Assembly (NCBI GenBank): GCA_947311745.1
Contig: CAMZLT010000119.1
Span: forward strand, 1-5,704
Length of the DNA stretch: 5,704 bases
Source: an uncultured Flavobacteriaceae bacterium
Lineage (GTDB): Bacteria > Bacteroidota > Bacteroidia > Flavobacteriales > Flavobacteriaceae
Reading direction: 5' to 3'
Under the pieces are notes generated by a model. It made no database searches, was not told the origin of the DNA, and saw only the letters and a list, made by a program, of their open reading frames with translations. The position numbers were made by a program, and so were the translations under genes. Of this stretch, positions 1 to 5,215 are shown in pieces (position 1 is the first letter of the stretch; the number at the start of each line of letters is the position of its first letter).

Positions 1-685
1 ATATTACATAAGCATTGTCTAGTGTTCTTCCACGCATAAAGGCTAAAGGAGCAATTTGTAAAACGCCTTTTTCTAAATAGCCATCTAATTTTTCATGCGG
101 AATCATATCACGTAAGGCATCGTAAAGAGGCTGCATATATGGATCTAGCTTTTCTTTAAAATCACCAGGTAAAAAACCAAGATTTTCACCAGCCTCTACG
201 GCAGGTCTAGTTAAAATAATACGTCTGACTTCTTTTTCTTTTAAGGCTCTAACAGCAAGAGCAACTGCAGTATAGGTTTTTCCTGTTCCAGCAGGACCAA
301 CAGCAAAAAGCATGTCGTTTTTTTTAATAAAATCCACCATTTTTTGATGGTTTGCATTCTGTGGTCTTATAATTTTACCAGCTACACCATGTACAATTAT
401 GCTTTTGTCATTTTTTTTAGTGGTATGTGTACCATTTTCTGAAATTATTTGTTCGATACTATGTTCGTCTAAGCGATTATATCTGTCAAAATATATGATT
501 AGCATATTTAACCGCTTTTCAAATTCGGTTAGTTGTTCGGCATCGCCAATAATTTTTATTTTATTACCACGAGCGATAATTTTTATTTTTGGGAAGTGTT
601 TTTTTAGCTGTGTGATGGTGCTATTTCGTGTGCCAAAAAATTCATTTGGATTAACATCAACAATTTCAATAACTTTTTCGTTCAA
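1..685 (-). CDS. phoH: PhoH family ATPase, N-terminal part (runs off the left edge)
   Basis: This is the first 228 codons of a PhoH-like P-loop ATPase, read leftwards; the rest lies beyond base 1. The N-terminal ~85 residues (LNEKVIEIVDVNPNEFFG at the start) form the small alpha/beta domain usual in bacterial PhoH proteins. Walker A is GPAGTGKT at residues 130-137. The family motif TRPAVEAGENLGFLPGD follows at 159-175, and MRGRTLDNAYVI ends at the edge, just before the expected Walker B (DEAQN). The start is TTG at 685: the frame is open further upstream but has no ATG or GTG there, and LNE matches where family members usually begin. PhoH proteins are cytoplasmic ATPases linked to RNA metabolism and stress, often with poorly defined roles. 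It is transcribed divergently from the DUF62 gene. The family call is secure; the cellular role is not. Confidence 0.95.
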   Translation of the reverse strand, partial: MNEKVIEIVDVNPNEFFGTRNSTITQLKKHFPKIKIIARGNKIKIIGDAEQLTEFEKRLNMLIIYFDRYNRLDEHSIEQIISENGTHTTKKNDKSIIVHGVAGKIIRPQNANHQKMVDFIKKNDMLFAVGPAGTGKTYTAVALAVRALKEKEVRRIILTRPAVEAGENLGFLPGDFKEKLDPYMQPLYDALRDMIPHEKLDGYLEKGVLQIAPLAFMRGRTLDNAYVI

Positions 686-711
686 TAGGTAAGATATTAC
701 GATTAAAATTT

Positions 712-719
712 TAATTTTG
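712..719 (+). promoter_or_regulatory. Candidate Bacteroidota -7 box for the DUF62-ABM-gldFG operon
   Basis: TAATTTTG matches the Bacteroidota -7 consensus TAnnTTTG exactly. Transcription would start near 725, leaving about 80 nt of AT-rich leader before the ATG at 804. No clear -33 TTG is visible. It lies 7 bp from the opposing phoH box, so the two polymerases would compete for the same DNA. Confidence 0.4.
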
Positions 720-726
720 TACCACT

Positions 727-734
727 CAAAAGTA
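727..734 (-). promoter_or_regulatory. Candidate Bacteroidota -7 box for phoH
   Basis: The minus strand reads TACTTTTG, an exact match to the Bacteroidota sigma-ABfr -7 consensus TAnnTTTG. It would start transcription near 720, giving a leader of roughly 35 nt before the TTG at 685. I see no convincing TTG -33 box about 19 bp upstream, so the call rests on the -7 match and its position in a 118-bp divergent intergenic gap. Confidence 0.45.
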
Positions 735-803
735 ATATAAATTTTATTTTATTTTAGAGAAAGAATTGCATTTTTTTAAAAGAATTATTAACTCCTTTTT
801 AAC

Positions 804-1631
804 ATGACTCCAATTATTACCCTCACAACGGATTTTGGCACAAAAGATTATTTTGTTGGTGCTTTAAAAGGAAGAATTTATTCGGAATTACCTAATGCAA
901 AAATAGTAGATTTATCGCATAAAATTACACCTTTTAGTGTAAACGAAGCAGCTTATGTAATACGTAATGCATATAGACATTTCCCTAAAGGAAGTATACA
1001 TATTATAGCAGTAGATTCTGAGCAAACTATTGAAAATAAACATATTGCGATTTTATTGGATGGTCATTATTTTATTTGTGCAGATAATGGAGTAGTATCT
1101 TTGATTCGCTCTAATTTTAATCCAGATAAAGTGGTTGAAATTTATTTACCAAATTCTAAAACAGATTATTTTTTGTCAAATTTTGTGCAAGTAGCTTGTC
1201 ATATTGCTCGTGGTGGATCTTTACAAGTTATTGGTATGGATATTATTGACATTAAATCTATTCAAGAAGTGCGACCTTTTATTAATGCCGAAAGAAATCA
1301 AATTATTGGTTATATTATTTATATTGATAACTACGGAAATGCCATTACAAATATTGATAAAGCTATTTTTAATGCGATAGGGAAAGGTCGTAAATTTGAA
1401 ATAAAAACTAGATTTTATACTTTTGAAACCATTTTTTCTACCTATTCGGATGTGGTTAATTTTGATATTCCGATAGAAAAAAGAAATTACGACGGAAAAA
1501 AAATGATACTATTTAATTCCGATGATTTTTTAGAAGTTGCTTTATATAGAAGTAATAACGATACCGTTGGAGGAGCTTCTAGTATGCTAAGTCTAGGGTA
1601 TCGAGATACTGTAACTATTAATTTTTTATAG
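804..1631 (+). CDS. SAM hydroxide adenosyltransferase-like protein (DUF62 / SAM_HAT family)
   Basis: This 275-residue protein is the normal length for the DUF62 family, whose characterised members hydrolyse S-adenosylmethionine to adenosine and methionine and are related to the SAM-dependent fluorinase and chlorinase. The N-terminal signature LTTDFGTKDYFVGALKG (residues 7-23) is intact. VDLSH (35-39), HYFICADNG (88-96) and the C-terminal-domain motif YIDNYGNAITNI (173-184) follow, and the end GYRDTVTINF resembles the family's final beta strand. The Asp of the catalytic Asp-Arg-His triad is present in VDS (D71). The usual Arg-bearing loop is replaced by SEQTIENKH, and the usual F-H-G-R-D motif reads YFLSN (122-126). 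Activity may therefore differ from the archetype. ATG at 804 is the natural start. The next gene begins at the base after its stop codon, indicating coupled translation. Confidence 0.9.
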   Translation: MTPIITLTTDFGTKDYFVGALKGRIYSELPNAKIVDLSHKITPFSVNEAAYVIRNAYRHFPKGSIHIIAVDSEQTIENKHIAILLDGHYFICADNGVVSLIRSNFNPDKVVEIYLPNSKTDYFLSNFVQVACHIARGGSLQVIGMDIIDIKSIQEVRPFINAERNQIIGYIIYIDNYGNAITNIDKAIFNAIGKGRKFEIKTRFYTFETIFSTYSDVVNFDIPIEKRNYDGKKMILFNSDDFLEVALYRSNNDTVGGASSMLSLGYRDTVTINFL

Positions 1632-1946
1632 ATGAATATGCCTGAAAATTATTTTGTTAGAATTGTAAAAATGGAATTCCAAAAAGATAAAATAGATTCT
1701 TTTTTGGTTAATTTTGAAATTGTAAAAGATAAAATACGAAATACAAAAGGATGTAAACGATTAGAACTTTATCGTGATAAACACAATACAAATACATTTT
1801 TTACGTATAGTTATTGGGAAACCGAAAACGATTTGAATACATATCGAAATTCCGATTTGTTTAAAACGGTTTGGGCAAAGACAAAACCTTTATTTAACGC
1901 AAAACCATTAGCTTGGAGTGTAGATAAATTAGTAGTGTTAGATTAA
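1632..1946 (+). CDS. Small ABM-domain protein (putative monooxygenase fold)
   Basis: A 104-residue protein of the antibiotic-biosynthesis-monooxygenase / dimeric alpha-beta barrel superfamily. Supporting features are the opening strand YFVRIVKMEF (about 7-16), the central GCKRLELYRDKHNTNTFFTYSYWE (about 40-63) typical of the 'G-C-x-x-x-x-x-Y-x-d' core with the W-E strand end, and a following helix ending in TKPLF. Members bind small aromatic or haem-like ligands as dimers, but many have no known reaction, and no diagnostic catalytic residue can be assigned here. The ATG at 1632 directly follows the TAG of the DUF62 gene (1629-1631); an alternative ATG lies two codons in at 1638. A 61-bp gap separates it from gldF. 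Its place in the operon suggests co-expression with the DUF62 and gld genes, but not a shared pathway. Confidence 0.8.
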   Translation: MNMPENYFVRIVKMEFQKDKIDSFLVNFEIVKDKIRNTKGCKRLELYRDKHNTNTFFTYSYWETENDLNTYRNSDLFKTVWAKTKPLFNAKPLAWSVDKLVVLD

Positions 1947-2007
1947 TTAAAAATAATGTTTGCTTAATTCTGTTAATATATTGATTTTTGCATCACAAAT
2001 TATACTT

Positions 2008-2718
2008 ATGATAAAAAAAGAATTACATACATTTTTTGCTTCGCCAATTGGTTATTTGGTAATTTCTTTATTTTTATTGGTAAACGGTTTGTTTTTATTT
2101 GTCTTTAAAACCGATTTTAATATTTTAAATACAGGATTTGCAGATTTAAATCCGTTTTTTTATTTAGCACCTTGGATTTTTATATTTTTAATAGCAGCAG
2201 TTACGATGCGTAGTTTTGCAGATGAGTTACAAACAGGAACTATTGAAATTTTAAAAACCAAACCAATATCCAACTGGCAAATAGTTTTAGGAAAATATTT
2301 TGGAGCTTTCATTTTAATAATATTTGCTTTACTACCAACCTTAATTTATTTTATTGCGGTTTATTTTTTAGGAAATCCTATCGGAAACATAGATATTGCA
2401 AGTACTTTTGGTTCGTATTTGGGTTTGTTATTTTTGGCAAGTGCTTTTGTATCTATTGGTTTGTTTAGTTCTACTTTTTCAGGAAATCAGATAGTTTCGT
2501 TTTTAATTTCGGTTGTTTTAGGATTTGTTTTTTATTATTTATTTGAAATTATAGCAAGTTCCTTTACCTATACTGGTTATCTTTTTAAGCAAATAGGTAT
2601 GTATCAACATTATCAAGATTTAAGTAGAGGTGTTATCGAAACGAAAGATCTAATTTATTTTATAAGTATCACTGTTTTCTTCCTGTTTTTAACCAAAATT
2701 AGAGTAGAAAAAATTTAA
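2008..2718 (+). CDS. gldF: Gliding-associated ABC transporter permease GldF
   Basis: A 236-residue polytopic inner-membrane protein, the permease of the GldA-GldF-GldG ABC transporter associated with gliding motility in Flavobacteriia. Recognisable blocks are FFASPIGYLV (9-18), FNILNTGFADLNPFF (37-51), LAPWIFIFLI then TMRSFADE (66-73), and TKPISNWQIVLGK (84-96), all in the order seen in GldF and ABC-2-type permeases. Hydrophobic segments lie at about 14-33, 52-67, 98-121, 137-157, 162-180 and 213-230, giving six membrane spans. I chose ATG at 2008 because MIKKELHTFF is where family members begin. The frame is open to a TTG at 1960, but that would add 16 hydrophobic residues not expected in the family. 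gldG follows after 12 bp. No ATPase gene is adjacent; GldA is usually encoded elsewhere. Confidence 0.93.
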   Translation: MIKKELHTFFASPIGYLVISLFLLVNGLFLFVFKTDFNILNTGFADLNPFFYLAPWIFIFLIAAVTMRSFADELQTGTIEILKTKPISNWQIVLGKYFGAFILIIFALLPTLIYFIAVYFLGNPIGNIDIASTFGSYLGLLFLASAFVSIGLFSSTFSGNQIVSFLISVVLGFVFYYLFEIIASSFTYTGYLFKQIGMYQHYQDLSRGVIETKDLIYFISITVFFLFLTKIRVEKI

Positions 2719-2730
2719 TTAAAATACAAT

Positions 2731-4374
2731 TTGAAAAAATCACTTTTACATAGCATTCTTTTATTTTTTGCTTTATTATTACTTAATTATGTGGCAAATA
2801 AAGTAAATTTTAGAATGGATTTAACAAAAGATAAACGATACACTTTATCTAAAACCACTAAAAATATTGTAGATAATATTTCGGAAAATTCTATTTTAAT
2901 AAAAGTCTTTTTAGAAGGCGATTTTCCATCGGAATTTAAGCGAATTCAAACCGAAACCAAACAACTTTTAAACCAATTAAAAAATGTAAATTCAAAAATT
3001 AACTACCGTTTTGTAAATCCGCAAGGAATGGAAAAACAATTACTAAAAAACGGTTTGAAACCTAGTAGATTGTCTATACAAGAAGGAAGTAAAATTTCGG
3101 AAATTATTATTTTTCCGTATGCTACGGTACGTTATAAAGATCGAGTAGAGGTAGTACCTTTATTAGTAAACAAGCAATTTAATTCGCAAGAGGAACAACT
3201 ACAAGCATCTATTGAGAATTTAGAATATGTATTTGCAGATGCTATTTATAAGGCAACCAAAGTTTCTAAAAAAAATATAGCTATTTTACGAGGAAATGAC
3301 GAATTGGATTTTATTTATTTAGATGGATTACTTAAAACGCTTTCGCAATATTATCATTTAGAACCATTTCCGTTGGATTCTGCAAATGTAATTCCGCAAA
3401 AGACATTAAAATTATTAAATAGATTTGATTTAGCAATTGTGGCAAAACCTTTAAAAAAGTTTAGCGATAACGAAAAATTTTGTTTGGATCAATTTCAAAT
3501 GAATGGCGGAAAAACACTTTTTACCATTGATAATGTGATTGCAGAACAGGATAGTTTAATGCGAACAGGTGCAACAATGGCTTTGAATAGAGAATTGGGT
3601 TTAACGGATTTATTATTTCAATATGGCGTTCGTGTAAAATATAATTTAGTAAAAGATTTGTATAGTTCTACCATTAAATTAGCAAACGGAAATGTAGGAG
3701 GACAAATACAATACAAAGATTATTTATGGCATTATTTTCCGCTAGTAAATATGTCAAATACACATGCAATCACTAAAAATATTTTACCTGTAAGTTTGAA
3801 ATATACAAGCTCAATAGATATTTTAAAAACGGATTATAAAAATACTATTTTATTGCAGTCCTCAAAATTATCTAAACCTTATGGCGTTCCGATGATGATT
3901 AGTTTAGATGAGATAGGAGTGAAGCCAAAACCAAACGATTACAACAAAGGTAACCAAGTTTTAGGTGTACTTGTAGAAGGCGATTTTGAATCTGCTTATG
4001 CAGGTAGAACCAAGCCTTTTGATACAAAACTATACAAAGAAAAAGGAAAAAATAATAAAATGCTAGTTATTGCTGATGGCGATGTAATTCGCAATGATAT
4101 TCGTCAAGGCGAACCAATGGAATTGGGAATTGATAAATGGACAGGTCAGCATTACGGAAACAAACAATTTTTACAAAATGCTATAGATTATTTGTTAGAC
4201 GATAGTGGTTTGTTGCAATTACGTTCAAAAACACTTCAAATACAATTTTTAGATAAAGAAAAAGCGTATAAAAATCGTGTTTTTTGGCAAACTATAACGG
4301 TTGTTTTACCATTGCTATTATTAGGAATATTTGGATTTATTTTTGTTTACTTGCGTAAACGAAAGTATTCTTAA
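2731..4374 (+). CDS. gldG: Gliding-associated ABC transporter auxiliary/substrate-binding subunit GldG
   Basis: This 547-residue protein has the length and layout of GldG: an N-terminal membrane segment (about 6-24), the family signature DLTKDKRYTLS (30-40), then FLEGDFPSEFKRIQTE (60-75). A large extracytoplasmic region of the GldG / ABC-transporter auxiliary type follows, and a C-terminal membrane anchor (about 520-541) ends in basic RKRK. The start is a TTG at 2731, 12 bp after the gldF stop. There is no ATG nearby upstream, and the first internal Met (residue 29) would remove the membrane segment. It works with GldF and the ATPase GldA; the transported substrate is unknown. The gene looks intact, with no frameshift. 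It is the last plus-strand gene in the window. Confidence 0.93.
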   Translation: MKKSLLHSILLFFALLLLNYVANKVNFRMDLTKDKRYTLSKTTKNIVDNISENSILIKVFLEGDFPSEFKRIQTETKQLLNQLKNVNSKINYRFVNPQGMEKQLLKNGLKPSRLSIQEGSKISEIIIFPYATVRYKDRVEVVPLLVNKQFNSQEEQLQASIENLEYVFADAIYKATKVSKKNIAILRGNDELDFIYLDGLLKTLSQYYHLEPFPLDSANVIPQKTLKLLNRFDLAIVAKPLKKFSDNEKFCLDQFQMNGGKTLFTIDNVIAEQDSLMRTGATMALNRELGLTDLLFQYGVRVKYNLVKDLYSSTIKLANGNVGGQIQYKDYLWHYFPLVNMSNTHAITKNILPVSLKYTSSIDILKTDYKNTILLQSSKLSKPYGVPMMISLDEIGVKPKPNDYNKGNQVLGVLVEGDFESAYAGRTKPFDTKLYKEKGKNNKMLVIADGDVIRNDIRQGEPMELGIDKWTGQHYGNKQFLQNAIDYLLDDSGLLQLRSKTLQIQFLDKEKAYKNRVFWQTITVVLPLLLLGIFGFIFVYLRKRKYS

Positions 4375-4455
4375 CCTATAACAGTTAGATATAAAAGTTG
4401 AGGATTATCATTTTTTTTTTTTGCATAAAATACCTGTATTGATGACAGGCTTTAG
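4375..4455. other. Short AT-rich gap after gldG with a T12 tract
   Basis: No gene is visible here. The stretch holds a run of twelve T residues (4411-4422) and a small hairpin, CCTGT/ACAGG with a 7-base loop (4433-4449). No stable stem immediately precedes the T run, so I cannot call a classical intrinsic terminator. The T run may still contribute to ending gldFG transcription and is a likely slippage or indel site. Confidence 0.4.
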
Positions 4456-4456
4456 C

Positions 4457-4579
4457 AACGACCTGAATATGGTTAGTGCTGGATAAAAATACAATAATTT
4501 TCGGGTTTAGCAATTACTTTTTAAATACAAAACTAACTCTGAATTAAGTAATTAGTCAGTATTAACTATATTTTTTGTT
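4457..4579. repeat. Hairpin element A (attC-like, 123 bp)
   Basis: A long imperfect inverted repeat runs from AAC (4457-4459) to GTT (4577-4579). The main stem is TATGGTTAGTGCTGG (4468-4482) against TCAGTATTAACTATA (4556-4570). On the plus strand all 15 positions pair, 11 Watson-Crick and 4 G-T/G-U; on the minus strand the same four become A-C mismatches. An inner perfect 8-bp stem AATTACTT (4512-4519) / AAGTAATT (4546-4553) extends the fold. Between the terminal AAC/GTT pair and the main stem is a mostly unpaired spacer, as in attC sites (R box, spacer, L box). T6 (4571-4576) directly follows the stem, so it could also terminate gldFG transcripts. It shares length and layout with element B. 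The attC identity is inference; the fold is directly visible. Confidence 0.6.
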
Positions 4580-4596
4580 GTAAACAGTGTTTATAA
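4578..4596. repeat. 19-bp near-perfect palindrome
   Basis: TTGTAAACAGTGTTTATAA is symmetric about the G at 4587: a perfect TAAACA/TGTTTA core with one central base, extended by one G-T wobble and two further pairs. It overlaps the end of element A and lies just past the stop of the small secreted gene. It may be part of the recombination-like end or a protein-binding site; the sequence alone does not decide. Confidence 0.35.
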
Positions 4597-4601
4597 TTTT
4601 C

Positions 4602-5012
4602 TTAGTGTCTAATTAAGTTACTTTCAATATTCTCATCATATCTCATAATAAATTTATCTATTTTACTTTCGTCAAATTCACAATCGCTTAGAACTTTATC
4701 TTTTATTAATTTTTTCACAAGTAATTTTTTACTAAAAACATAGGATTTCGAAGTGAATGATTTTTCCTGTTCCACAAATATTATTTTTGTGAATAAACCA
4801 CCATTATGTCCTATTCCTGTTCTAATAAATTTCAAGAACACAGTTTGATTTTCATTTATATTTGAAATCATTACATTATTTGGGTCTGAACTATCATATT
4901 TTAGACATTCTTTTCCGTCAATAGAAACTATTCCTTTTTTGAATTTTATTTTTTGAGCCTGCAAAATTCCAATTGATAATATCATTAATAATAAGAGTGT
5001 AACTTTTTTCAT
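4602..5012 (-). CDS. Small secreted protein of unknown function
   Basis: A 136-residue protein if started at ATG 5012, which gives MKKVTLLLLMILSIGILQAQ: a basic N-terminus, a hydrophobic core and a likely signal-peptidase I cleavage after AQA or QAQ. The lack of a lipobox cysteine argues against a lipoprotein. In-frame ATGs at 5021 and 5042 would add 3 or 10 polar residues before the signal and are less likely. The mature part is rich in lysine and beta-strand-like (KIKFKKGIVSIDGKECLKYD near its start), with two cysteines (in ECLKYD and SDCEFD) that could pair after export. I do not recognise a characterised family; similar short secreted proteins of unknown function occur in flavobacteria. 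It lies between hairpin elements A and B and has the same orientation as the downstream-sorting-domain gene to its right. No -7 box was found upstream. Confidence 0.7.
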   Translation of the reverse strand: MKKVTLLLLMILSIGILQAQKIKFKKGIVSIDGKECLKYDSSDPNNVMISNINENQTVFLKFIRTGIGHNGGLFTKIIFVEQEKSFTSKSYVFSKKLLVKKLIKDKVLSDCEFDESKIDKFIMRYDENIESNLIRH

Positions 5013-5084
5013 TTTGTCCATTTTTAAATTGTTATATTTCATTTTATATTCCTTAATTCTAATTTCGTTTTTTTCATTGTTTAC

Positions 5085-5207
5085 AACGGTTTGTATAAGA
5101 ATAGTAGCCGATTTCGGAAGTAGAAATTTTCAATCTACTAATAATGTTGTTGCGGACTACAATGTTCATATTTACTACCATTTCGGCTATTATTTTTATA
5201 CTTTGTT
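5085..5207. repeat. Hairpin element B (attC-like, 123 bp)
   Basis: A long imperfect inverted repeat runs from AAC (5085-5087) to GTT (5205-5207). The main stem GTATAAGAATAGTAGCCGA (5093-5111) faces TCGGCTATTATTTTTATAC (5183-5201). On the plus strand 17 of 19 positions are Watson-Crick pairs and 2 are G-T/G-U wobbles. Unpaired spacers GGTTT and TTT separate this stem from the terminal AAC/GTT. Inside is a smaller perfect stem-loop AGTAGA (5119-5124) / TCTACT (5134-5139), and a possible short second one (TTGT/ACAA), giving a branched tip. Its sequence differs from element A, but the length and architecture are the same. It sits 8 bp past the stop of the sorting-domain gene and upstream of the small secreted gene. 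An open plus-strand frame crossing it is not a gene. Confidence 0.65.
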
Positions 5208-5215
5208 AGCCTTAG

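Larger units (their letters stand above)
4577..5087 (-). mobile_element. Candidate gene-cassette body bounded by 10-bp inverted repeats
   Basis: GTTGTAAACA at 4577-4586 and TGTTTACAAC at 5078-5087 are exact reverse complements; allowing one mismatch the match extends to 12 of 13. Between them lies a single minus-strand gene with 15 bp after its stop and about 65 bp before its start. Outside the repeats sit hairpin elements A and B. Read on the minus strand, the layout is site B, gene, site A. The unit's 5' end is complementary to the beginning of its own trailing site A, the relation expected for an integron cassette closed into a circle. The GTTGTAA core deviates from GTTRRRY and no integrase or attI is visible, so this is a structural hypothesis. 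It could instead be a different class of dispersed flavobacterial repeat unit. Confidence 0.4.

Noticed and set aside
399..692. A plus-strand open frame of 97 codons
   Set aside because: It lies antisense to the 5' half of phoH, whose frame carries clear conserved motifs. The translation is a low-complexity hydrophobic string with no family resemblance.
1960..2007. An upstream TTG start for gldF adding 16 residues
   Set aside because: The family normally begins at the MIKKEL-type sequence encoded from 2008, and the extension would put a second hydrophobic stretch ahead of the first membrane span.
4433..4449. Small hairpin CCTGT/ACAGG as the gldG terminator
   Set aside because: The stem is only 5 bp and no T tract follows it; the T12 run lies before it, so it does not form a standard rightward terminator.
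4375..4601. Remnant of an insertion sequence or transposase
   Set aside because: No frame on either strand shows transposase motifs and there is no target-site duplication; the inverted repeats are explained better by the hairpin fold of element A.
4456..5210. CRISPR-like repeats
   Set aside because: There are only two elements, they differ in sequence, and there are no regular spacers or cas genes.
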